From Desulfuromonadaceae bacterium (GTDB lineage: Bacteria; Desulfobacterota; Desulfuromonadia; Geobacterales; Pseudopelobacteraceae): a stretch of DNA of 64,000 bases. The DNA is taken from NCBI GenBank assembly GCA_028681335.1, contig JAQUIT010000001.1, positions 186,001 through 250,000 of the forward strand. Reading direction: 5' to 3'. The translations under genes were made by a program, and so were the position numbers. The notes under the pieces were generated by a model, which saw only the letters and a program-made list of their open reading frames with translations, was not told the origin of the DNA and did no database searches. Shown piece by piece: positions 1 through 8,362 of the stretch (position 1 is its first letter; each line of letters opens with the position of its first letter).

Positions 1-1
1 G

Positions 2-202
2 GGCGCCGGTGAAACTCTGGCCTGCGGAACCGGTTCCAGCGCTGTGACGGCAGCCTGTGTGCTGAATGGCCTGACGGAGAAAAAAATCCTTAATCACCTG
101 TCCGGCGGCGATCTTGAGATGGAATGGTCCGAGGACGGTAATATCTACATGACAGGACCGGCGGTAGAGGTGTTCAGCGGAGAAATCGTAAATCAATATT
201 GA
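2..202 (+). CDS. dapF: Diaminopimelate epimerase, C-terminal fragment (5' end outside window)
   Basis: Frame 2 translates as [24 protein letters not shown]...GEIVNQY*; the GAGxTLACGTG signature is the DapF active-site Cys region. Confidence 0.85.
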   Translation, partial: GAGETLACGTGSSAVTAACVLNGLTEKKILNHLSGGDLEMEWSEDGNIYMTGPAVEVFSGEIVNQY

Positions 203-203
203 T

Positions 204-257
204 TTTTGAATGTTACATTCTGAATTAAATTCAAAAGCCATAATCCAACATTCAAAA
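204..257. repeat. AT-rich inverted repeat TTTTGAATGTT ... AACATTCAAAA
   Basis: Perfect 11-bp arms (204-214 and 247-257) in the dapF-gspC intergenic region. Confidence 0.6.
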
Positions 258-268
258 TTGTAGGTAAT

Positions 269-1144
269 ATGCCACGTGCCGTTACTATCATAAATGCCTT
301 TCTTGGGGTTGTTATCATCGCCCTGCTGGCCGGGATCACTACCGAGCACCTGTCGGCACTTCTCGGGAAAACGATGCTTAAAAACGGAGGCAGTGCAATT
401 GTTCCGGTCGCCGCAGCTGCGCGTACGGAAAACCTCTCTTTTTACGCTCCGATCCTTACTGCCGGCCTCTTCGGCAAAGCGACCCAGGGACAGCTTACGC
501 CGATCACGACTACTGGCACGATGGCGCAGGCGGCACCGGCCACCGCACCGTCTGAACTGCTGCTGCTGGGCACTGTTGTCGGGTCGTTCCGTGAAACATT
601 TGCGCTGGTTCGGCACGTGAAAAAACAGGAAGAGCGTGTGTTCCGTCTGGGGGATATGGTATTTGACGCCGGGCGCCTGGCTGAGGTCCGCAAGGAAAGT
701 GCCTTCATCGTTATTAATAACAGGAAGGTCGAACTGTTGACCCCGATGACTCCCCCCATGGCATCACCGCCCGGTCAGGCCTCTGCCCCGGCACCTGCGT
801 CCATGGCGGTGGCCAGCACCGGGGCGGGCAGCTACCTGATTGACCAGCGCGCTCTTAATGCCGCACTTGATAATCCTGCCCAGGCGATGAGTGACGCCCG
901 TCTGCTCCCCAGCCAGAAGGATGGTAAGGTCGAAGGTTTCCGGGCGTCGGAGGTCAAGCCGAACGGAGTTTTCGGTCTTATCGGCATCAAAAACGGCGAT
1001 GTGTTGCTGCGGCTTAACGACTTTCCGATGGACTCACCGGATAAGGCGCTGCAGTCGTTCATCTCCCTCAAAGGGCAGAGCCGCTTGAAGCTGGATATTA
1101 TACGCGACGGCCAGCCACAGACGTTCAATTACGATATACGGTAA
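269..1144 (+). CDS. gspC: Type II secretion system protein C, single N-terminal TM and C-terminal PDZ-like domain
   Basis: N-terminal TM helix; C-terminal GVFGLIGIKNGDVLLRLNDFPMDSPDKALQSF PDZ-like segment; directly upstream of gspD. Confidence 0.8.
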   Translation: MPRAVTIINAFLGVVIIALLAGITTEHLSALLGKTMLKNGGSAIVPVAAAARTENLSFYAPILTAGLFGKATQGQLTPITTTGTMAQAAPATAPSELLLLGTVVGSFRETFALVRHVKKQEERVFRLGDMVFDAGRLAEVRKESAFIVINNRKVELLTPMTPPMASPPGQASAPAPASMAVASTGAGSYLIDQRALNAALDNPAQAMSDARLLPSQKDGKVEGFRASEVKPNGVFGLIGIKNGDVLLRLNDFPMDSPDKALQSFISLKGQSRLKLDIIRDGQPQTFNYDIR

Positions 1145-1211
1145 CATCTGCACCCATGGTTTTTCGGTCCCGGCTTGTATTGCTGAGGTAAGCAGTAACC
1201 AGGAGGTTAGC

Positions 1212-3110
1212 TTGACACGATATGTACTACGCACTGTTTGTATACTGGCACTGATTACAACTCTTTTTGTTTCGGCGGCGTTGGCCGCCGGCGGTAAAGG
1301 GGTCGTTCTCAATTTTAACGAGGTGGATATTTCCACCATGGTGAAATTCATCAGTGATCTGACCGGCAAGAACTTTATTCTCGATGAGCGGGTAAAGGGG
1401 AAGATCTCGGTTTACTCGCCCTCGAAACTCTCGACCGAAGAGGCATATAACGTCTTTACCTCCGTTCTGGAGCTGAAGGGGTTTACCGTTGTGCAGAGCG
1501 GCAGGGTCGCAAAAATAGTTCCGTCTTCTGCGGCCAGGCAATCAGGCTTCAAGCTGCTGCCGGAGGGGGCACAGGCTCCGGTCAACGAAAGCTACGTTGC
1601 CCAGGTGGCCAAGCTGGAATACATAACCGCCCAGGAAGCGCAGACATTTCTTCAGCCGATGGTTTCCAAGGACGGGCACATCTCCGCCTTTGGTCCGGGG
1701 AACCTGCTCCTGATGGTTGATTCGGCTATCAATATTCGCAAGCTGCATGCTCTCCTGCAGACGATTGACACCGAGCGTACCCGCGAGGGACTTGAAATTG
1801 TCTATCTGAAAAATACCTCGGCTGAAAGCGCTGCGGCAACCGTTCAGCAGTGGCTGAGCGGTTCTGATGGCAAGCCGGGAGGGCAGCCGACTGCTCGTGG
1901 CGGGGTGGGGGCTACCACAAGCGTTCTGGCCGATGAACGTCTTAATGCGCTCCTGATTTTCGGCAGTGAAACAACCAAAAAGGCGATTCGTGAGCTGGTC
2001 GAAAAGCTGGATGTCGTAGCTCCTGAAGCAAGCAGCAAGGTCAACGTCTATTATCTGGAAAATACCGACGCCACCGAGATGGCGAAGGTCCTGGACAGTG
2101 TTGTCAAGGGGATTGCCTCTCAGGCAACGCCCAAGGCGGGTGCTGCCGCAGCGCAGGCCTCCGCCTTCGACAGCGGTAAAATCACCATCACTCCCGACAA
2201 AGGCTCTAATTCACTCGTCATCATGGCCTCACCCACCGATTATAACAACATGGTCCAGGTCATAAAAAAGCTCGACCTGCGCAGCAAGCAGGTGTTTGTG
2301 CAGGTGCTGATTGCCGAGGTGTCACTGGATAAAACAAACGAGTTTGGCCTGCAAACCGGTGTGCTGGGAGGGGGCTCTCCGAACAGCAACATGACCATTG
2401 CCGGGCTGTATGATCCGCTGGGTACTCTCACTACGCTTGGGACTCTTCTGGCAAGCGGGGGGACGTTAACCCCTGATATCACCGCCAGCCCGGTCAATAT
2501 AACGGCGGTGCTCAAGGCCCTCGATAAAAACGGGCTGCTGAACATCCTCTCCACCCCCAATATCCTGACCTCGGACAATAAAGAGGCGGAGATAAATGTC
2601 GGTGAAAACGTGCCGTTCCAGGGTTCGGCCACACAGAGCACAATCGGGACCACAACATCGGTAGAACGCAAGGATATCGGCATCAATTTGAAGATCAAGC
2701 CGCAGATCAGTGAAGGCGATTATATTCGCATGGACATCAATCAGGAGATCTCAGCGGTGAAGGACAGCAAAGGACAGGCGATCGATCTGGTCACTACCAA
2801 GCGCTCTGCCAAAACGAGTGTTGTTGTGAAAGACAAAGAGACAGTAGCGATTGGCGGCCTGATCCAGGATACCGAAGAGGAAACTATCAGTAAGGTGCCG
2901 TTTTTAGGTGATATTCCGCTGCTGGGGTGGCTGTTCAAATCAAAAACAAAGGTGCGTAAGAAAACCAACCTGATGATCCTGTTGACACCGCACATCGTTA
3001 GGGATGCCGCCGACCTGGCAGAGATGACGCGTCTCCAGCGCGAGTCGTTCGGGGTCTCATCCAAGAAGAGTGAGCCGGTCGACGTGCAGAAAGAGATATC
3101 AGGCAAATGA
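1212..3110 (+). CDS. gspD: Type II secretion system secretin GspD
   Basis: Signal peptide, N-domains (VVLNFNEVDISTMVKFISDLTGKNFILDERVKGKISVYSP) and secretin domain (VPFLGDIPLLGWLFKSKTKVRKKTNLMILLTPHIV). Confidence 0.95.
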   Translation: MTRYVLRTVCILALITTLFVSAALAAGGKGVVLNFNEVDISTMVKFISDLTGKNFILDERVKGKISVYSPSKLSTEEAYNVFTSVLELKGFTVVQSGRVAKIVPSSAARQSGFKLLPEGAQAPVNESYVAQVAKLEYITAQEAQTFLQPMVSKDGHISAFGPGNLLLMVDSAINIRKLHALLQTIDTERTREGLEIVYLKNTSAESAAATVQQWLSGSDGKPGGQPTARGGVGATTSVLADERLNALLIFGSETTKKAIRELVEKLDVVAPEASSKVNVYYLENTDATEMAKVLDSVVKGIASQATPKAGAAAAQASAFDSGKITITPDKGSNSLVIMASPTDYNNMVQVIKKLDLRSKQVFVQVLIAEVSLDKTNEFGLQTGVLGGGSPNSNMTIAGLYDPLGTLTTLGTLLASGGTLTPDITASPVNITAVLKALDKNGLLNILSTPNILTSDNKEAEINVGENVPFQGSATQSTIGTTTSVERKDIGINLKIKPQISEGDYIRMDINQEISAVKDSKGQAIDLVTTKRSAKTSVVVKDKETVAIGGLIQDTEEETISKVPFLGDIPLLGWLFKSKTKVRKKTNLMILLTPHIVRDAADLAEMTRLQRESFGVSSKKSEPVDVQKEISGK

Positions 3111-4684
3111 GCACCGATCCTCTGAGCTCACCTGAACAGTTGCAGGACGTTGCCACTCGCCTTGGGGTGCGTTGTCAGACGGAAGTCAGGGTCGATGAGG
3201 TTGATCCGGGGCTTCTGAGCCGGCTCCCTCTGACATTTGCCCGGGCCAACTCCATCTTGCCGCTCGGCGAAGCAGACGGGATGGTCATCGTTGCCGTTTC
3301 CAGCGCGGCCGCTCTGCTGCAACTTGACGAACTCCGTCTGCTGTTCGGCAAGCCGGTCGAAGCGGTGCTGGTTCCGGCAGCACACCTGGCAGACGTCATT
3401 AACCATGTTTACGCCGGTGCGTCCGGAACGGCCCTCGATGTGTTGCAGGAGTTGCAGGGGGAAGACCTTTCCACCGTTGCCACCGAACTGAACAACCCGA
3501 CGGACCTGCTGGATCTGTCCGATGAGGCTCCGGTTATCCGCCTTCTCAACTCGATCCTCTCGGAGGCGGTCAAAGAGCGGGTCAGTGATGTGCATGTCGA
3601 ACCGTACGAACGGGATCTTCTGGTGCGCTTCCGCATCGACGGTATCCTCTACGAAAAACTCTCTCCGCCCAAGATTATTCAGGACGCACTGGTTTCCCGC
3701 ATCAAGATCATGGCGGGGCTCAATATCGCCGAGAAACGCCTGCCGCAGGATGGCCGTATTCGTGTGCGGGTTGCCGGGCGCGATGTCGATATCCGCGTTT
3801 CGATTATCCCGACCTACTACGGCGAACGGGCCGTGCTCCGTCTGCTGGACAAGAAGAAGGGTATTCTCTCCCTCGCCGACATCGGCCTTGGCGAACATGG
3901 TGTGCGGACTCTGGAGCGGATGCTGAACCGGACGAGCGGCATCATCCTCGTTACCGGTCCGACCGGCAGCGGTAAGTCTACGACGCTTTACGCCGCTCTT
4001 AACAAGGTCAACTCCAGCGAAAAGAACATCATCACCATTGAGGACCCGATCGAATACCAGATCAGGGGAATCGGCCAGATTCAGGTCAATCCAAAGATAG
4101 ATCTGACCTTTGCCAGCGGACTCCGCTCAATCCTGCGTCAGGACCCGGACATCATCATGGTCGGTGAGATTCGCGATGCTGAAACGGCCGAAATCGCCAT
4201 TCAGGCCAGCTTGACCGGGCACCTGGTGCTTTCGACGCTGCATACCAACGATGCAGCTACCGCTGTAACCCGCCTGGTGGATATGGGGATCGAGCCGTTC
4301 ATGATCGCCTCTTCACTCTCTGCCGTGGTTGCCCAGCGTCTTGTGCGGGTGATTTGTCCTCATTGCCGCGAAGAGTATCAGCCTGTGGAAGAGTATGCCG
4401 GGGTGCCTCTCCCTGAAAAACTTTATCGCGGCCGGGGGTGCGACGCCTGTTACGGTCTTGGTACTCTGGGACGGACCGCTATTTATGAAATCATGCCGAT
4501 TGATCAGGAACTCTGCTCAATGATAATCCGTCGTGCCCATGCCGGAGAGATCAAGGAGTATGCGGTTGCCCACGGCATGAAGACTCTGCGCGACGACGGC
4601 CTTGCCCGTGCCGCCGCCGGGATCACTACTATCGAAGAGGTCCTGCGCGTTACTCAGGACGATTATGCCGACGTTCCGCTATAA
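3107..4684 (+). CDS. gspE: Type II secretion system ATPase GspE
   Basis: Walker A GPTGSGKSTTLYAAL, Asp box, RQDPDIIMVGEIRDAETA, and CPHC...CDAC zinc-binding cysteines. Confidence 0.95.
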   Translation: MSTDPLSSPEQLQDVATRLGVRCQTEVRVDEVDPGLLSRLPLTFARANSILPLGEADGMVIVAVSSAAALLQLDELRLLFGKPVEAVLVPAAHLADVINHVYAGASGTALDVLQELQGEDLSTVATELNNPTDLLDLSDEAPVIRLLNSILSEAVKERVSDVHVEPYERDLLVRFRIDGILYEKLSPPKIIQDALVSRIKIMAGLNIAEKRLPQDGRIRVRVAGRDVDIRVSIIPTYYGERAVLRLLDKKKGILSLADIGLGEHGVRTLERMLNRTSGIILVTGPTGSGKSTTLYAALNKVNSSEKNIITIEDPIEYQIRGIGQIQVNPKIDLTFASGLRSILRQDPDIIMVGEIRDAETAEIAIQASLTGHLVLSTLHTNDAATAVTRLVDMGIEPFMIASSLSAVVAQRLVRVICPHCREEYQPVEEYAGVPLPEKLYRGRGCDACYGLGTLGRTAIYEIMPIDQELCSMIIRRAHAGEIKEYAVAHGMKTLRDDGLARAAAGITTIEEVLRVTQDDYADVPL

Positions 4685-5876
4685 AGCCTACAGCGCAACT
4701 GGCGCGTCAGTTTCCGGCACCGTTGAAGCCGATTCGGAACGACAGGCTACGCAGCAGCTGAAAGCGAAGGGATTGCTGCCGCGGGAGGTGGTTGCAGAGA
4801 ACGGAGCCCAGGTGGCAACCGGTTCGTTTACCTTCCGTCGGGGCGTACCTGCAGATGAACTTTCACTCTTTACCCGTCGCCTTGCCACCCTTGTCGCATC
4901 ATCGATACCGCTCTTCGAAGCGATGGGATCGCTCTGTGAGCAGGAGGAAAACGGACCTCTCCGCCAGGCCCTCGTACGGGTAAAAGAGCGTATAGCCGAA
5001 GGGGCCTCGCTGTCGCGCGCGCTCTCCGCAGAGCCGGGGATTTTCGGCGAGAGCTACGTAAGCATGGTGGCGGCCGGTGAGGCCGGTGGTGCCCTCGATG
5101 CTGTGCTGGAGAGGCTGGCAGATTTCCTGGAGGAACAGGAACAGGTGCGCAGCAAGGTCACCTCGGCCCTGGCCTACCCGATACTGATGGTTATTGTCGG
5201 CGGCGGGGTCATGCTGTTTCTCTTGACAGTTGTCATTCCGCGCATCGTAACTATTTTTGAAGACAGCAAAGCCGCCCTGCCGCTGATTACGATCCTCCTG
5301 ATAAAAGTAAGCCATTTCCTGCAGGGGTATTGGTGGATCCCCACCGCTTTGATCATAGCTTCGGTTCCGCTCTACCGTCGTGCCATGAAGCGGGATGACC
5401 TTCGCCTGAAGCGTGACGCCCTGCTGTTGCGGCTCCCGATGGCTGGAGGAATGCTGCAGCGCCTGATTCTCTCACGCTTTGCCCGAGTCCTTGGGCTGCT
5501 TCTCTCCAGTGGTGTGCCGATCATGAAGGCTTTGGAAATCACCGGCGAGGTTGTTGTCAACCGGGTTTACCGTACGTATCTGCGAGGTGTGATGGAGGAT
5601 GTTGCCCAGGGGGGGAGTCTCTCCGGTAGCTTGAGGAAGAGCCCGCTATTTCCGCCGCTTCTGGTGCATCTGGCAGGCGTCGGTGAGAAGAGTGGCAATC
5701 TGGAAGGCATGCTGATCAAGGCCGGAGTGGCCTATGAACGCGAGTTCAGCTCACGTTTGACAAAGTTGATGGCGTTGATGGAGCCGCTGCTTGTTCTGGC
5801 AATGGGGGTAGCGGTCGGCATCGTGGTTCTGGCTGTGCTGCTGCCGATTTTCGAGTTAAATCAGCTGATAAAATAG
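4665..5876 (+). CDS. gspF: Type II secretion system inner membrane protein GspF; start reassigned from 4602
   Basis: MPTFRYKAYSATGASVSGTVEADSERQATQQLKAKG is a canonical GspF N-terminus; three TM segments; overlaps the gspE 3' end. Confidence 0.92.
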   Translation: MPTFRYKAYSATGASVSGTVEADSERQATQQLKAKGLLPREVVAENGAQVATGSFTFRRGVPADELSLFTRRLATLVASSIPLFEAMGSLCEQEENGPLRQALVRVKERIAEGASLSRALSAEPGIFGESYVSMVAAGEAGGALDAVLERLADFLEEQEQVRSKVTSALAYPILMVIVGGGVMLFLLTVVIPRIVTIFEDSKAALPLITILLIKVSHFLQGYWWIPTALIIASVPLYRRAMKRDDLRLKRDALLLRLPMAGGMLQRLILSRFARVLGLLLSSGVPIMKALEITGEVVVNRVYRTYLRGVMEDVAQGGSLSGSLRKSPLFPPLLVHLAGVGEKSGNLEGMLIKAGVAYEREFSSRLTKLMALMEPLLVLAMGVAVGIVVLAVLLPIFELNQLIK

Positions 5877-5949
5877 GGTAATGTCCCTGCTGGAAAAGCT
5901 TCTCTTGTAAATGGTTATGAATCGGGTGGCCTGATCGTATGGGGACAGT

Positions 5950-8100
5950 ATGGCTCTAGGAACGGATATCCAGCAGCAGGTTTTTGACCTCCTTTCGCGC
6001 GCCTCCAACATCTCTTTTGTCACCGCAGACCAGGAGGGCGGAGGCGTCAGTCTACTTGAACCCGGTCAACGGGTCAGTGCTGAAGTCTTGTCCACTCTAC
6101 CTAATAACCGTGTCCAGGTTCGGGTCGGAGTGGAGCGTTTTAACCTTGACCTGCCGATGGCGGTTCGCGTCGGGCAGTCACTGGAGATGACCTTTGTCTC
6201 TGCTGACCCGCGCTCGACGTTTGCTGTCGCCCGGCAGGCCGGCATCACGCCTCCGGTAAGTCTCTCCGATGCATCCCGCCTGTTAAGTCTGCTGGTTTCA
6301 GATGAACAGGGGACCGATACTCGGTTCCGCACGTCGTTGCAGAGCGTCGGCGACATGCTGCGCCGTTCGTCAGGCGAAGCCGCTGTACTGGCAAACCTGC
6401 TGGACGAAGCCATTACCTATGGTGCCAAAGGGGGCGCGGCAGTATCTCCGGCTGCAGCCGGGAGGCTACCTCCGGAACAGGCCCGTCTGGCCAATTTCGA
6501 ATCAAATGCGGCCCAGATACTTAAAAACATAGCGCAGAGCTCACGCTTTACCATGATTGAGGCGGCAAACCAGCCGCTGACGCCGTTGCCGCTGTTGCCG
6601 GGCGAAGAGGTTGACGCAACAATAACCGGGGTACTCCCGGGTGGCAGGGCTTTCGTGCAGGTAGCCGGGACGTCACTTGAGCTGCTGCTTACCCAGAAGG
6701 TTGTGCCGGGCGAAATTATGCGCCTGACCTATCTATCGGCGGAGCCGAAGCCGACTTTCGCGCTGGCTCGTGCAGTTGCAGGCGGCATTCCGCCGTTACT
6801 GAGCGAAGCCGGGCGTTGGCTGAGCGTGCTGGAGCATAGTGTCGGAGGCGTCTCCACCCAGCAGGCTTATGTGCTGGAGCGGTTGAATAGTGTGCTGAAA
6901 AGCCTCCCGTCGGATTCACCGGCTTTCAGCGTAATCTCGGATGAAGCACTGACCTATGACAGAAGTCTGCGGACGTCATCGCAGTCAGATTCATCAGCTG
7001 TTATCGCAGCGCAGGCTGCTGTGCAGAACCCTGCCGGCGCCGGCAATGGAATTGTGTTAAGTGATGATATGGCCAAGCTGCTGCAGGCTGTAATAAAAGG
7101 AAACCGTCTGGCATTGCTGGAAGCTCTTAACCAGCAGGCCCTGCCGGCCGGCTTTGCTCCTGGCCAACAGCTCAGGGGAGAGGTGCTGGCAGCTCTGGGT
7201 GGCGGGCGTTTTTCTGTTCAGGTCGGCGCGCAAATGCTGGAGTTCATGATGCCGAAGGGGATCAGGCGCGGCGACCGGGTTAATCTGTTTTTCATAACAG
7301 AAGAACCGCAGTTGACATTTTTGATGGCCCGCTTTGGGCGGCCTGGAGATTCAAAAGTCAGCGATACCGGGCGGTGGTTGAGCAGTTTTCTGGGCGAAGC
7401 GGCCGGGCAGATGCCGGCGCAGTCGGCTCTGGGAATTCTGCAGACGTTACTGGCCGGGCCGGCAACCGATGCAACGCTACTCAGTAGAATGCTACAGCAG
7501 GGCCTTCGCGAGAGCGGCCTGTTTTACGAGTCCCACCTGGCCAGCTGGTTTGGTGGTGACTACAAGCTGGATGATCTCCTCAGAGAACCGCAGGGGCGTC
7601 TGTCTCCACGCTTGCCACAAAGTGGGAGCCCGGTTGATGAATTCGTTCTGGGGAACACCCGGGCGGGGGCGGTTGAAATAATGGAGGCGCTCTTTAAAAA
7701 GGCCGGCAGCAGCATGGCGCACGAAGGAATCGCTGATCAGCGTTCTCTGGCACTTGTCGGCGAACAGCTGTCTGCACTGCAGAGTGGACAGCTGCTGCTG
7801 AGAGGAAATCTGTTTCCTGGACAGCCTATGGAGTGGACGGTGACCGAGCGTGAGGCGCAGCGTGATGAGTCCGGCGGTCGGGGGCGGAACTGGGAAACAA
7901 GTGTTACCCTTACCTTGCCTCGTCTGGGAGCCGTCACAGCCAAGCTTTCTCTTGACGGCACGCGGGTTGCTGTCAAGGTCAGCGCCGAAAATGACACCAC
8001 CGTACCGGTCCTGGAAGAGGGCAGAACACGTCTTGTTGAGCAGCTTGAGGGGGCCGGACTTACACCGGCAGAGATGAGCATACGTCATGTCACCGGGTGA
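5950..8100 (+). CDS. FliK-like (YlqG-type) hook-length-control-related protein with three internal repeats
   Basis: 716 aa; three repeats of the type LxPGxxVxAxVxxxLPxxRxxVxVxxxxLxLxxPxxVxxGxxxxLxFxxxEPxxTFxxAR; C-terminus LTLPRLGAVTAKLSLDGTRVAVKVSAENDTTVPVLEEGRTRLVEQLEGAGL resembles the FliK C-terminal domain; next to an FlhB-C-like gene. Confidence 0.6.
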   Translation: MALGTDIQQQVFDLLSRASNISFVTADQEGGGVSLLEPGQRVSAEVLSTLPNNRVQVRVGVERFNLDLPMAVRVGQSLEMTFVSADPRSTFAVARQAGITPPVSLSDASRLLSLLVSDEQGTDTRFRTSLQSVGDMLRRSSGEAAVLANLLDEAITYGAKGGAAVSPAAAGRLPPEQARLANFESNAAQILKNIAQSSRFTMIEAANQPLTPLPLLPGEEVDATITGVLPGGRAFVQVAGTSLELLLTQKVVPGEIMRLTYLSAEPKPTFALARAVAGGIPPLLSEAGRWLSVLEHSVGGVSTQQAYVLERLNSVLKSLPSDSPAFSVISDEALTYDRSLRTSSQSDSSAVIAAQAAVQNPAGAGNGIVLSDDMAKLLQAVIKGNRLALLEALNQQALPAGFAPGQQLRGEVLAALGGGRFSVQVGAQMLEFMMPKGIRRGDRVNLFFITEEPQLTFLMARFGRPGDSKVSDTGRWLSSFLGEAAGQMPAQSALGILQTLLAGPATDATLLSRMLQQGLRESGLFYESHLASWFGGDYKLDDLLREPQGRLSPRLPQSGSPVDEFVLGNTRAGAVEIMEALFKKAGSSMAHEGIADQRSLALVGEQLSALQSGQLLLRGNLFPGQPMEWTVTEREAQRDESGGRGRNWETSVTLTLPRLGAVTAKLSLDGTRVAVKVSAENDTTVPVLEEGRTRLVEQLEGAGLTPAEMSIRHVTG
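6052..6300 (+). repeat. Internal protein repeat unit 1 of the FliK-like gene
   Basis: LLEPGQRVSAEVLSTLPNNRVQVRVGVERFNLDLPMAVRVGQSLEMTFVSADPRSTFAVARQAGI...RLLSLL. Confidence 0.7.
6589..6840 (+). repeat. Internal protein repeat unit 2 of the FliK-like gene
   Basis: LLPGEEVDATITGVLPGGRAFVQVAGTSLELLLTQKVVPGEIMRLTYLSAEPKPTFALARAVAGGIPPLLSEAGRWLSVLE. Confidence 0.75.
7151..7411 (+). repeat. Internal protein repeat unit 3 of the FliK-like gene
   Basis: FAPGQQLRGEVLAALGGGRFSVQVGAQMLEFMMPKGIRRGDRVNLFFITEEPQLTFLMARFGRPGDSKVSDTGRWLSSFL. Confidence 0.75.
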
Positions 8101-8359
8101 TGATGAAGAACGTCGTGCGGCGGCACTCTGCTACAAACAGGGGTACTACGCTCCGGTTGTTGTTGCGCGCGGGAAGGGGGTTGTTGCGGAGGCAATTATT
8201 GCCTGCGCCCGTGAAGCCGGTGTGTATGTTCATGAGTCGCCGGAACTGGTCAAGTTGTTGATGCAGGTTGACAATGACCAGTTTATTCCTCCGGAGTTGT
8301 ACCGGGCAGTTGCGGAAGTGCTGGTGTGGCTGCAATGGATGGAAAATCAGCAGAAATAA
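8087..8359 (+). CDS. Stand-alone FlhB C-terminal-domain-like protein (FhlB/YlqH type)
   Basis: GYYAPVVVARGKGVVAEAIIACAREAGVYVHESPELVKLL...IPPELYRAVAEVLVWL matches the FlhB C-domain of this window (KMVAPVVLAKGMDIMAEAIKKIAREHSITLVENRFLARELY...IPEALYSAVAEVLAYVY). Confidence 0.85.
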   Translation: MSPGDDEERRAAALCYKQGYYAPVVVARGKGVVAEAIIACAREAGVYVHESPELVKLLMQVDNDQFIPPELYRAVAEVLVWLQWMENQQK

Positions 8360-8362
8360 TAC

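Noticed and set aside
3128-3898. 256-aa minus-strand ORF antisense to gspE
   Set aside because: Opposite-strand ORF in high-GC coding DNA; gspE on the plus strand is unambiguous.
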